DNA from: Adiantum capillus-veneris | Taxonomy: Eukaryota; Streptophyta; Polypodiopsida; Polypodiales; Pteridaceae | NCBI GenBank assembly: GCA_014529385.2 | Contig: CM043971.1 | Location: 26,327,769-26,391,768 of the forward strand | Reading direction: 5' to 3' | DNA: 64,000 bases | Shown here: piece by piece, positions 21,013 to 31,475 of the stretch | Layout of the letters: each line of letters opens with the position of its first letter | Position numbering within the stretch: position 1 is the stretch's first letter | Translations under genes and position numbers: made by a program | Notes under the pieces: generated by a model | What the model was told of the DNA's origin: nothing | The model's database searches: none | Seen by the model: only the letters and a program-made list of their open reading frames with translations

Positions 21013-24000
21013 GTTCTTCTGAAGATGTGGCTCCACGAAGAAGGCGGTCTAGACGATCGCCTACTCCTCCCAAGAGGAAAAGAGCAACCCATAGTCCTTC
21101 TCCTCATCACTCTCAAAGGCAAGAGAGGAAACAAAGGAAGAAAAGAGCTAGGAAGAGGTCACCCTCTTCTCCTTCTTCTTCACCTTCCTTCTCTTCCGAT
21201 GAAAGTTATGGCTATTCTCCTAGAGAATACAAGAGGGGAGGGCATCGCAAATCATTTCCTGCATGGCGAAGGTCACAAAAGCTAAAGAAGTTCAAGGAGG
21301 GAGGAAAGAGTATCTCTTTTCTCACCTACGATGGCACCTTTGGTGCTACCGACAAAGTGTTGGCCTTCATCCAGCAATTTGATGCGGCCTTTGGGGACGA
21401 GGGCTTCACAGAGTCCTCCAAGCTACGCCATGTAGCTATGCACTTCCAAAAATCAGCTCGTCAATGGTGGGCTAGCCTTCGTGGAAATGGAGAAGCCCCA
21501 AAGACATGGAAAACTCTACGAGTTTCCATCATGAAGCAATTTCTTCCAAGCGATACTAAAGATAAAGTTCTTCCCGAATGGCGCGGCTTGAATCTCCTCT
21601 CTCATGAGTCTATCAACAAGTATGTAGATAAGTTTTGGGATTTACATCTCAAAGCTACTGTCTTTCAAAAGATAGACTTTGCCGAGCAAAGACAACAATT
21701 CTGTGCGGGATTACCTGAAGAGATGGCCGAATATATCAACTCTCAACGGCCCGGTACTATTACCGAAGTAATCCACCACACCATGGTTGCTTCACGCATC
21801 AATTTCCATCAAGGGGCTAGACGTAATGTCAAGCCCATGGAAAACAAAGATAAAAATGATGCAAAGGGGAAATCCAATGCTCAAAATAATTCCCAAGGCA
21901 CTTTCAACAACAACAACAACAATCGGTCCAAGGAGAAGGGAGTTTACAAAGGTAAAAACAAACTCTCTCCTGAAGAGCTTGAAGCTTTTCGCAAGGACCA
22001 TAAGTGTTTCAAGTGTGGGGAGCAAGGACATGGCTATCGTTCTTGCCCCAAGAAGAATACTCGCAATGAGACTCCTAGGGCTTCCACCATCGAAGCTCCA
22101 AAAGAGGATGCTCATTGCAAAGGATCATCACTCTCCTATGCTTGGGGAAAGGTAAGAGAGCATGATGCCTTCATCTTGTTTGACCCTGGCTCTACTCTCA
22201 ACTTCATATCAATAGAGTTGGCCACCAAGTTGGGCATTCAAGCTTTTGAGATGGGAGATATAGTAACAGCTGATGCAGCTTTCAAGGGACAACAAGCCTC
22301 CGTTACTCCCTTGATTGGGAAGTTGAGGCTTCATGTCCAAAGCTATGTCGACAAAGAAGACTTCTTCATCTCTCCCCTCCAACATCAGGATGTTATCCTA
22401 GGGGCACCATGGTTTGATCGCATGGCTTCCAACATGAAGTTCCCTGAAAGGAGAATTTACTTCACCTATAGGGGAAAGAACATGTATATAGATGCTAGTG
22501 AGCGTGGTCGCACTATTCCACTTGTAAATCCTCTTTCTTTTGATAAATCAATGAAGAGCTCAGTTTCTGCGTACATGATTTATGTCAAAGAGTCTCTAAA
22601 AGCTAATAATGTTTCATCAAATGAAAATGATAGGAATCAAGAAGAGTTAGACTTGTCTACTTTTCTAAAAGGATTCCAAGATGTGTTCATCGATGATATC
22701 CCTATGGACCTACCTCCAAAACGAGGGGATGATGACCATCGTATTGAGCTCCTTCCAGGAAGCTCACCACCTAACAAACCTCCTTATCGAGTCTCACAAG
22801 CTCAACAAGAGGAGATCATGAGGCAAGTACAAGAGCTGGTAGACAAAGGAATGGTGAGGCCTAGTTCCTCTCCCTTTTGTTCTCCAGTCCTTTTAGTGCA
22901 AAAGAAAGATGGTACATACCGTATGTGTGTGGACTATCGAGCACTAAACCATATCACTATCAAAAACAGATTTTCCGTACCTCAGGTAGAAGATCTGTTT
23001 GATAAGCTACAAGGCTCTACCTACTTCAGTAGGATTGACCTTAAGAGTGGCTATCATCAAATAAGGATAGTGGATGAGGATATCTTAAAGACCGCGTTTC
23101 GCACAACATTTGGTCTTTATGAATATATAGTCATGCCTTTTGGCTTGACTAATGCACCAGCTACGTTCAATCGTTTGATGGAGAAAATTTTTAGACCATA
23201 TCGAAAATTCACTGGAGTGTTCTTCGATGATATCATCATCTACTCCAAGTCTTTGGAGGAACATAAGCAACATCTCCAAGTGATTTTTCAAGCCTTGAGG
23301 GAGAACAAACTTTTTCTCAACCAAAAGAAAAGTGAATTCTTCCTTCAAGAGATTCAATATCTAGGCCATATTATCTCTCACGATGGTATTCGTATGGATC
23401 CTTCAAAGTTAGAGGTAATAAAATCATGGCCTAACCCAAGGAATCTACATGAGCTAAGAAGCTTTATTGGTATGTGTGCATACTATAGACGCTTCATAGC
23501 AAAATTCTCTCAAGTAGCAGGACCACTACACGACTTAACCAAGAAGAACGTTAAGTTTGTATGGACTGCTAAGGAGCAAAATGCTTTTGAAAAACTCAAA
23601 GAGAAGCTTACTTCCCAACCAGTCCTCGTGCTTCCGGATCTCTCAAAGTCATTTGAGGTCCAATGTGATGCTTGTGGTGATTGCCTTGGAGCGGTTTTGC
23701 TTCAAGAAGGGCATGCCATAGCATATGAGAGCCGAAGGCTCAATGGTGATGAACAAGTCTTGGGCATTTATGAGAAAGAACTTTTAGTTGTTCTACATGC
23801 CCTAGACACATGGAAGCACTACCTATTGGGGACTCCATTTATCCTACGAACCGACCACCAAAGTCTCAAGTATTTCATGACGCAAACCAAGCTTTCCGAC
23901 AAACAAATGAGGTGGGCAAATTTTCTTTCGCAATTTAATTTCCATATTGCTCACATAGCTGGTAAGCACAATCAAGTTGCCGATGCACTTTCACGACGAC

Positions 24001-25499
24001 CAAAAGTTAATGCGGTGTCTATAGCTACTCACAATGATCTATCCTCTATGATAGATGAGTATGCTACTGACCCTGACTTTAGAGACATAATGTCAGCCCT
24101 TGCTTTGGGGAAGAAAGAGCAACCATTCACCTTGCAGGATGGTTATCTTCTCCACGGAAATAGGCTATGTGTTACCCATTCCCTTCGTGAGAAGGTTATG
24201 TATGAATCCCATGCTCCTCCATATGCAGGGCATAGAGGTATTCAACCTACTCTCCGAGGAGTAGAGACGCATTTCTATTGGCCTACCATGAAAGTGGACA
24301 TACAAGAGTATGTTTCAAAATGTGTAGTATGCCAAAAGACCAAGTATGATAGAGGGAAGCAACCTGGATTACTCCAGCCATTGCCTATTCCAAATTCACC
24401 ATGGGAGAGTATATCCATGGATTTCATCTTTGGATTACCCAAGTCTATCCATGGGAATACAGGAATATGGACAATAGTCGACAGGTTTAGCAAGCAAGCA
24501 CATTTTATTCCTGTCAAAAAGACTATTAAGGCACATCAAATGGCAACTCTCTTCATATCTCAGATTTTCAAACACCATGGATTACCCACATCCATCGTGT
24601 CAGATAGAGATCCTAGAATGACTAGTAATTTCTGGAAAGGTCTCTTTGAAAATCTAGGAACAAGATTGAATTTCTCTTCGGCCTATCACCCACAAACGGA
24701 TGGCCAAAGTGAGATAGCCAATCTTACGATACTCGATCTACTCAAGACTTATGTTACCGAAGTAGATCAACGCTCACAATGGGAAAAGTATTTACCGCTA
24801 GTAGAGTATGCCTACAATAATACTGTACATACTTCTACGGGCAAAGCACCTTTCGAGATCATAGAAGGAAGACCTAAAAGTCCCTTGCTACTGAAAGTAC
24901 ATGGGAAGATCTTCGCCGCCGATGAGTATAGCCGTGACCTACAAGAATCTTTTCAAAAGATTAGGGAGGCTATAGCCATCTCTCAACAAAGGCAAAAAGC
25001 TGTTGCTGATAAGCACAGAAGAGCCTTAATGTTCAAAGAAAATGATTGGGTCTTACTCAAGTTTCCTAAGGCTCGATTAAGGCAAACGACGGGCAAAAAT
25101 CCTACGGGCCATCAAAAGTATTATGCTAAACTAGCAAAAAGATACTATGGTCCTTTCCAAATCTTGAAGCCTATCAATGATACGGCTTATCAACTCAAGT
25201 TGCCCAACCATTGGCTTATACACAATGCCTTTCATGTAAGCTTACTTAAGCCCTACAAAGGAGAGCCACCAATTGAACCAATTATTGAAGACCCTCCCGA
25301 AGTTGAAGACCAAGAAGAGGTGCTACAACCCGAAGCTATCCTTCGGCATGAAGACAAGGTACTACGACATGGTAAGATTATCCAACGGTATCTTATTAAG
25401 TTCAAAAATTATCATTTTGAAGATGCTAAATGGATGCAAGGAGTACAACTTAAGGATAGTATGAACCTTGTCAATGCTTACAATGCTACATTAGAGTAA
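20940..25499 (+). CDS. ChrA gag-pol polyprotein with chromodomain
   Basis: This frame is open from 20940, after TGA 20937-20939, to TAA at 25497-25499. The segment from 21027 is 1,490 codons and starts with GTG, so the true N-terminus probably comes from the upstream ORF by a frame change. Order: Arg/Ser-rich region; gag core (ARQWWASLRGNGEAPKTWKT); zinc knuckle CFKCGEQGHGYRSCP; protease (LFDPGSTLNFIS); reverse transcriptase (YRMCVDYRALNHITIKNRFS, SRIDLKSGYHQIRI, FFDDIIIYS); RNase H (FEVQCDACGDCLGAVLLQ); integrase HHCC (HRGIQPT ... CVVCQKTK) and D-D-E (SMDFIFGLP, IVSDRDPRMTS, HPQTDGQSE). A chromodomain-like tail follows (RYLIKFKNYHFEDAKW). Catalytic residues look intact, so the copy could be active if the frame change is bridged. 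Confidence 0.93.
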   Translation, partial: RDPKRRLSPIREEESKEKESNESLSSSEDVAPRRRRSRRSPTPPKRKRATHSPSPHHSQRQERKQRKKRARKRSPSSPSSSPSFSSDESYGYSPREYKRGGHRKSFPAWRRSQKLKKFKEGGKSISFLTYDGTFGATDKVLAFIQQFDAAFGDEGFTESSKLRHVAMHFQKSARQWWASLRGNGEAPKTWKTLRVSIMKQFLPSDTKDKVLPEWRGLNLLSHESINKYVDKFWDLHLKATVFQKIDFAEQRQQFCAGLPEEMAEYINSQRPGTITEVIHHTMVASRINFHQGARRNVKPMENKDKNDAKGKSNAQNNSQGTFNNNNNNRSKEKGVYKGKNKLSPEELEAFRKDHKCFKCGEQGHGYRSCPKKNTRNETPRASTIEAPKEDAHCKGSSLSYAWGKVREHDAFILFDPGSTLNFISIELATKLGIQAFEMGDIVTADAAFKGQQASVTPLIGKLRLHVQSYVDKEDFFISPLQHQDVILGAPWFDRMASNMKFPERRIYFTYRGKNMYIDASERGRTIPLVNPLSFDKSMKSSVSAYMIYVKESLKANNVSSNENDRNQEELDLSTFLKGFQDVFIDDIPMDLPPKRGDDDHRIELLPGSSPPNKPPYRVSQAQQEEIMRQVQELVDKGMVRPSSSPFCSPVLLVQKKDGTYRMCVDYRALNHITIKNRFSVPQVEDLFDKLQGSTYFSRIDLKSGYHQIRIVDEDILKTAFRTTFGLYEYIVMPFGLTNAPATFNRLMEKIFRPYRKFTGVFFDDIIIYSKSLEEHKQHLQVIFQALRENKLFLNQKKSEFFLQEIQYLGHIISHDGIRMDPSKLEVIKSWPNPRNLHELRSFIGMCAYYRRFIAKFSQVAGPLHDLTKKNVKFVWTAKEQNAFEKLKEKLTSQPVLVLPDLSKSFEVQCDACGDCLGAVLLQEGHAIAYESRRLNGDEQVLGIYEKELLVVLHALDTWKHYLLGTPFILRTDHQSLKYFMTQTKLSDKQMRWANFLSQFNFHIAHIAGKHNQVADALSRRPKVNAVSIATHNDLSSMIDEYATDPDFRDIMSALALGKKEQPFTLQDGYLLHGNRLCVTHSLREKVMYESHAPPYAGHRGIQPTLRGVETHFYWPTMKVDIQEYVSKCVVCQKTKYDRGKQPGLLQPLPIPNSPWESISMDFIFGLPKSIHGNTGIWTIVDRFSKQAHFIPVKKTIKAHQMATLFISQIFKHHGLPTSIVSDRDPRMTSNFWKGLFENLGTRLNFSSAYHPQTDGQSEIANLTILDLLKTYVTEVDQRSQWEKYLPLVEYAYNNTVHTSTGKAPFEIIEGRPKSPLLLKVHGKIFAADEYSRDLQESFQKIREAIAISQQRQKAVADKHRRALMFKENDWVLLKFPKARLRQTTGKNPTGHQKYYAKLAKRYYGPFQILKPINDTAYQLKLPNHWLIHNAFHVSLLKPYKGEPPIEPIIEDPPEVEDQEEVLQPEAILRHEDKVLRHGKIIQRYLIKFKNYHFEDAKWMQGVQLKDSMNLVNAYNATLE

Positions 25500-25858
25500 G
25501 CAAATGTACAAATTTCTTTTAAATAACTCATGTTTTTGTCTTATATGACTAGTCCTCTTTTTAATTGTGCACAAATTTAACTAGTATGCATGCTTAGAAT
25601 CATGTTTGTGATGACGACGTCTCTCAAACACCAAGTAGAATTTGTCACTCTACTTTGGGAGAATGAAATGGACTAAAGAGCAGACATGCTTGCGGCAGCT
25701 ATGTCTCCCAAGCACCAAATGGATTAGTCATCCATCTTGGAAATATGTCGTAGGGTGAAAAGGGATCCTTTACCCGCTAAGTACGATTGACTAATGACTA
25801 AGACTTTATCTCTTCTACCTCATAGTCGAGGACGACTATGATTTCAAGAGAGAGGTAA
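25500..25858 (+). other. ChrA 3' untranslated region and polypurine tract
   Basis: Noncoding, 359 bp. caagagagaggtaa directly before the 3' LTR is the likely polypurine tract. Confidence 0.75.
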
Positions 25859-27481
25859 TGTCATAAAATCTAATATCTAACTAACCCAAATGATTTTCTC
25901 ATATTAAATTGATCACTTAATGTGGGAGAATAAACGGGAACAAGTGTTAAGATATAGGTATGTGCTTGTAGATCTATCTCAACACGGGGCCAATGTAAAG
26001 GGGTCAAAGGGAGATGGTCTATCAAAGAGCAAGGCTAACCAATGGAGCATAAGACCTTAGGGTTAGCTTCATTGAAGACCTCCAATAAATGTGTGTAAAA
26101 GTCCTTTTGACCTTAAGTAAGCTAGGGCTGAGCTTGAGGTGGGAACCCGGCCCAAGCTCGAGGTGCTTGTCCTGCTTGAGGTGCTTGTCATGCTTGAGGT
26201 GTTTTTCATGCTTGAGGTGCTTGATTAAGATGCTTGAGGTGCTTGAATGGCTCCATGCTTGAGGTGCTTGACTTGCTGCATGATTAAAGTACTTGAGGTG
26301 CCTTGAGAAGCTTGCCTGAGATGCTTGTGGGAACCCCCCCTAGTTCAAGTGCTTTGTCATGCTTGGTGAGTAAGGTGCTTGATCACCTAAAAGTCAAAAG
26401 CATTCCTACAAGAGGGGGGGCGAGCCCTTTTCCTAGGGCCTAGAGAGAGAACACCCACTCACACACACAAGGGAAGCCCATCTTGAAGAGGCAGCAAGGA
26501 CACATGTCAGGCCCCTACCCATGTTACCTTCATGTGTTGCTTGAAGCCTATTGGCTAGGCTTCAAAGGGTTCCAATGATAAATTACATGAATTATCTAAT
26601 TGTTTTAGCATTTATCAAGTCCTCTCTCTCAAAGGGGAAAGGGGGACACTTGTCCCAAGGCTACCCATGTTGCTTGTAATGGCTCCTGCTTGTGATTGGC
26701 TAGGCCTGGAGGGGTCCAATGAGCTTCAGGCATGAGCTACAAGGGGGGGTCGACCCAAGCAAGCTAGGGGGGTGCCTAGGGGGTATACTCACCCACACAC
26801 ACTCACAAGCACTCTCATTGTGTGATATGCAAAGTGCAAGAGCTCCCTCTCCAAGCAAGTAGAGGTTGAGAGCCTACACCAACACTCTTGGCTATGGAGT
26901 GCAAATCCAACCAAGAGCCATGCTTCACTGCTTAAGCTTGCCATCTCCTTCTTCTTCATTACTATGCTATTATGTATGCTAGCAACAAGAGTATGATAAG
27001 TGAGGAACTAATTCTTTCTCCTACGAAATGTTTCTTCTTCCTCTTCCCTACCCTCATTCCCTGCTAGCTCTCTCCACCTTCGAAGGTGTTTGAGGTCTTG
27101 GGACTGAGGCTTGGGATAGGTAAAGCTTTCTTCAAGTTTATGTTATGTTTGTGGTGCATGAAGCCTTCCATCTTCATGGCATCACCTAGGTCACAAGGAA
27201 CACAAAGACTGTATTGTAACAAGTCTCTCTTTATGGGAGAAATCATAATACAAATGCCTATTGGAGGGGGGACCGGCTCCACATAAATCCGGTCCTCAAT
27301 TTTTGTCATGTTCTCTAAACTCTCTCTCTTGCAAAAGTATTGTCTATGCCAAGTTAACTAATTGCTATGATTATGTTGCTATCTTCAATTATGTATACCC
27401 GCTATGATCACAAAATCATTTCTTGAAAGTACTCTCATTAAATTCCGCTATTCTCAAATTGAATAGGCAAATTCCATTACA
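25859..27481 (+). repeat. ChrA 3' LTR
   Basis: Nearly identical to the 5' LTR. Differences include a short indel in aaaggggtcaaagggag near 25998 and single changes such as the a in gctatgatcacaa near 27407. Followed by the target duplication CTGAT. Confidence 0.95.
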
Positions 27482-27482
27482 C

Positions 27483-27640
27483 TGATGATTGAAGGCCTAC
27501 TTCATTCTCTGTGTGTTTCCAAGCAAGGCCCAAGTCTCTCGCATGTCGCTGCAATCTGCTCATTACATCCATGTAGGATTTGTTGTTGTTGTTTGCAGAC
27601 CCTGCCTCTGTGAACGCCACGCATCAATGACCCCTCGGGA
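27483..27640 (-). pseudogene. Possible exon of an unidentified cellular gene (upstream exon)
   Basis: On the minus strand the frame reads KSYMDVMSRLQRHARDLGLA then WKHTENEVGLQSS, ending at 27483 exactly where the chromovirus target duplication begins. Restoring the pre-insertion site gives TCA followed by GTATAG, a plausible splice donor. About 86 bp of intron lead to the CAG acceptor at 18595-18597, with phase kept. The 5' edge of this exon is uncertain. A TGA lies in frame upstream, so the upper limit (about 27640) is approximate. The protein is not recognised. Confidence 0.35.
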
Positions 27641-27685
27641 ACCTACTCACGAGCTTCAGAACGACTATATTGGCTCTCGTCGTTC

Positions 27686-27718
<33 letters not shown>

Positions 27719-28480
27719 GACTAAAAATAGGGCAAGAGCGTGTTCACAAAGCGGCCGCGAACGAGGGTCATACTTAGGACACTCAATTAGTGTAGAAACC
27801 ACAGCTTGAGATAATAAAAGTTAAAAAACTTGCGCATAAAAATATTTAACGGTAAATTCACTATATTTAGAAGGTCTTACACTAAATTTCTTCAAACTCT
27901 TTAGATTTTCTCACCTTCAAGTTTCGAATTTAGAGATAATTTCCAAACTCAAGCATTGGTACAAACCGTCAGCAGCTAGTCATACTTGGTTGGGTCCTTG
28001 CTAGAGGGACAGGTACCTTGTGCTCACTTGGTGCTCATTTTGTTAGGGATCTTACCCTTGAACACTTGAGTCCTAGGGTGGGTCACCCGAGGAGGAGGTT
28101 CCTAGCTTGTTGCTATGAGATCTCTCTGCTTTTTCCAATACATGTGGTGCATCAATTAGGTAGCAATGGTGATGTCTACGTGTGACTCTTTCTTGACGAT
28201 GGTACGCGGCCCTTTCCTGACCATGTTTCATAGCTAATATTCAAAAGTAGCATGTGTATTCTCCATCAAGACATCCTGCCCTACACATCTCGTGGGGCAC
28301 TCGGCGCTTGAGGATAGAGGCTCATGGCGCTTCTGGCTCGTGGAGTCACTATTGCAAACTAATCAGGTTTCTCACTAGCGCCAAGGTTTTTGGGTTTCTT
28401 AACAAATTGGCTATCCTCTTCCCACTCACCCTTACGAGAATTAGAGTGAGCTGTTTCATGAGACTACCTTGAGAACATAG
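27641..28480. other. Noncoding flank with a 30-base G homopolymer
   Basis: No convincing gene. An uninterrupted run of 30 G lies at 27688-27717, followed by mixed unique sequence. The TSD CATAG of the next element is at 28476-28480. Confidence 0.6.
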
Positions 28481-28641
28481 TATACTATCCTCTATATATA
28501 CTATCTCTATATATAGCACCTTGGTCCCCTCAATATAAACGCATCTCGTGTGATCATTACACACAGTTTGGGGATTGCATACGATGGTGTCGTCTCTCTC
28601 TCTCTTCTTGTCTACCTACGCTCTCTCCCTCCGGTTCAACA
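28481..28641 (+). repeat. 5' LTR of small element copy 2
   Basis: Matches 30966-31124 from tatatatactatctc to ...ccggttcaaca. The extreme 5' end is altered. Confidence 0.88.
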
Positions 28642-28653
28642 TGGTATCAGAGC
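28642..28653 (+). other. Primer binding site (tRNA-iMet) of small element copy 2
   Basis: TGGTATCAGAGC immediately follows the LTR. Confidence 0.95.
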
Positions 28654-30965
28654 GGTGATTGCATGGGCATGCTCAACAATCTTGAAGTCTTATCACAAGG
28701 AAGATAAGCTATTTTTTATTATGCTCATATCGTTTTCTGCTCGTGCTGATTCTCTTTAGGTCTAATTTTTTAAAAGGCGTGGCTGAACACTCCAAGTCTT
28801 GGAGAGATGAATGGTGGAGTTTTAGGTCTCTATTGTGAGCATGTTTTTAGAGTGGCAAGCGTGTATGAACCATGTCCATGGCTGTCGCTGCAAGGCAGAC
28901 AAAGCAAAGAGCCTTGTGGCTTTCGGTTTTGGATAGCAGCAGGTATTTTTGGGATCTAGAAAGCACAAAAATATCTTAAGGAATATAGATTGGTCTTGGC
29001 CGCATGTGGGTGGAGGAAGTTAAGTCGGCTGCTGATTACAGCACCTCGCACGTGCTACTGAAACTGCGAACGCCAAGAACTATATTACTATGGGCGATGT
29101 ACAAAAATAGACAGGGGATGTACAACAAATTTCCATGTCTTCATGAGCAACCTCGTAGACCTAAAGCAGGATTCATGTGTGTGGCTACGTGCTGTATGCA
29201 CACAAAAGCTTCTCTTCTTGATATTATTAGCACCCCAGGCCATGCATGCTTCTTTTACGCGTTGTATGCACACAAAAGATTCTCTTATTGATATTATTAA
29301 AGCAGGCCTGGAGTGACATCAAAGCAATGAGTGCTATCTATGGTGGCCACAGACCTATTCTATTATTAGCGCTGCATCTAGCTGGCTTCACGTACTCCTG
29401 TTGGCGACTGAACTTATTGCGAAGCTTTTATGCACAACTCCTGTTGCGAACCTTTTATGCACAGCTCCTGCTGCGAAACTTTTATGCACAATGTTTTTTT
29501 TTTTTGCGTACGTCTAATTTCCTATTGAGAAAGCAGTAGGGGGAGATTTGTTGCTCAATGTTAAAGGATGGTGTCTAAAGATAGAGGTTGCATCAGGCTG
29601 CAAAGATCCCATGTTTGATCGTCTAGGGAAGTGTTCCCTTTGCTGAGGACGTTAATTGGTGGGGTAAATAAAGATTGAAGTCGACACTGAACATGGTTCA
29701 TGGCAGTGATATTGCATCTAGAATATGGTCGCAACCCCCAACCGGATTCATGTGAAGGAGTAGTGAATATATAGATATTATGATCGACAACAAATCGGAT
29801 AGGCAGATGACAGGTAGAAGGTTATGGATTCCAAAGATGCACAAATGGGATTTTCAAAGATATACAATTTTGAACTATGAGGAGGCCTCTAAGCGAGATA
29901 AGGATCCGTCTATAGTCTTGATGTTGGAGATGGTACCCAACATTGGGTTTGGCTATACACTTGATGTGGAAGGTCATATCTAGATACACTTTTGATATCG
30001 GAGGTGATACCTGACCATGGTTTACTCTTGATAATGGAGGTTTACATCGTGTTCAATCTGACTATACATGACGAGGTGAAAGTTACATCTCTCAGAGGTT
30101 TATTATTATCATATCCTATTTCTAGCTATTGTTGTTGGACATTTTTGTCTGGACTAAAAGTATTTCTTCTCGTTTCGTCAAAGCTGTTTGTTATGGATAA
30201 CATGAAGCCTTTCGACATGACAAGATGACTTATGTTATGGCTACATTGAAGTTTTGTCGTCTCATAGAAGATTGATGCTGATGGATCGGCATGGCAACTG
30301 AACATCTATCGTCTCCTCTGGCTACTAAAACTCTATCTTCTCATTAGCCACTGAAAATATATCGTCTCGTCAGCCACTAAAAATATATCGTCTCGTCAAC
30401 CTTATGTTATGGAATACATTTTCTATGCTTGCAAGCATACAAATAATCTAAGGGGCCCCATTGTGTTTTCATATGCCGGCTTTGTATATATGTGTGCATG
30501 TGTGATTACATTAATATTATGTTTGTTTCTATGTCATCTACACATGTGATTGCATCGGCATTACGTTTGTTTCTATGTCGTCTCTAGAGCGGCATCGCGA
30601 ACCGTCTCTAAGGATAATGTGATGTATTTATTTCTAACCTTAACGACTCGATATGTTTTTCTTGAGTTGATATTTTTTACATAATTTAAATCACATCTAG
30701 CAGTATGTACGGGGGCTCAAGGATGTTGAAGTTGCCCTACCAACGAATTTGGAGTAGCTCAATCATCTATATCTTGGGTTATAAGAAGACCCTTGAAAGG
30801 GCTCATTGTAAAACAGGAGTAATGTAGCTCCTTTGAATATTGTAAATGTACATTTAAATAAAATAAAATAATAATAACGGTGGGTATATATAGAGCTGTG
30901 GGTTTTTCCCTTGAGCCCCTAGGGGTTTTTTCATCCACAGTTAGGGACCTTCATTTGACTGGGGG
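28654..30965 (+). other. Interior of small element copy 2: no recognisable gene, short tandem repeats
   Basis: Open frames here are at most about 97 codons and show no domain. Repeats seen: a ~40-bp direct repeat (tgtatgcacacaaaagcttc near 29195 and again near 29265), three 27-bp units with ttttatgcaca at about 29418-29495, and four 27-bp units with gtctcgtcagccactaaaa at about 30304-30410. The conserved 3' box occupies about 30899-30965. Confidence 0.7.
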
Positions 30966-31124
30966 TGTTCAGCTATATATACTATCTCTATAAATAGCAC
31001 CCTGGTCCCCTCTATATAAATGCATCTCGTGTGATCATTACACACACTTTGGGGATTGCATACGATGGTGTCGTCTCTCTCTCTCTCTTCTCGTCTACTT
31101 GCGCTCTCTCCCTCCGGTTCAACA
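30966..31124 (+). repeat. 3' LTR of small element copy 2
   Basis: Starts TGTTCAGCTATATATAC after a G5 tract and ends CCGGTTCAACA, followed by the TSD CATAG. Confidence 0.93.
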
Positions 31125-31475
31125 CATAGACTAGCTTGCTCTTTGAGGGACCATCTCTCAGTTGGACCTCTTTAACCTTGGCCCCGTGTTGAGATAGATC
31201 CATAAGCAATAGAGATAGCATTTGGACAAGTGTCCTTCTTTCCCCTTTTGAGAGAGAGAGATTAGTTAATTAAGTAAATGCATCTAAATTCTCATTGGAC
31301 CTCCCTGAAGGCCATCCAATAGGCTTTAGGCACAACATGAGGGCAACATGGGTAGGTGCTAAAAGCACATATCTATATTCACTTACTCTTGTTTCATTCA
31401 CTTTCCCACATTAAATGGTCTGTTCAATATGAGAAAATCATTTGGGATAGGTAAATATTAGATTTTATTTCATCA
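31125..31475 (-). repeat. Rearranged chromovirus-type LTR fragment
   Basis: The minus strand shows pieces of the ChrA LTR family (aaatgattttctcatattg, gatctatctcaacacggggc, gagagatggtccctcaaaga), but in a different order and diverged. It is an old, rearranged LTR piece and served as the insertion site of the small element ending at 31124. Confidence 0.7.

Larger units (their letters stand above)
18679..27481 (+). mobile_element. Complete Ty3/gypsy chromovirus (ChrA)
   Basis: LTRs at 18679-20303 and 25859-27481 (about 1,625 and 1,623 bp) differ by only a handful of changes. A perfect 5-bp target duplication CTGAT lies at 18674-18678 and 27482-27486. A perfect tRNA-iMet primer site, gag-pol with chromodomain and a purine tract before the 3' LTR are all present. 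Low LTR divergence marks a young insertion. A related solo LTR is at 52259-53841 and a rearranged LTR piece at 31125-31475. The only coding irregularity is a frame change between a 97-codon upstream ORF and the main ORF. Confidence 0.96.
28481..31124 (+). mobile_element. Small non-autonomous LTR element (copia-like), copy 2
   Basis: LTRs lie at 28481-28641 and 30966-31124 (161 and 159 bp), with TSD CATAG at 28476-28480 and 31125-31129. A perfect tRNA-iMet primer site is at 28642-28653, and ctggggg precedes the 3' LTR. The 2.3-kb interior has no gag or pol motif and carries short tandem repeats. The first bases of the 5' LTR (tatactatcc) differ from the expected TGTTC start seen in the 3' LTR, so the 5' terminus is rearranged. 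LTR and 3'-box sequence place it with the copia element at 33317-51864 and the small element at 6666-9081, although the LTRs are clearly a different subfamily. Confidence 0.9.
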
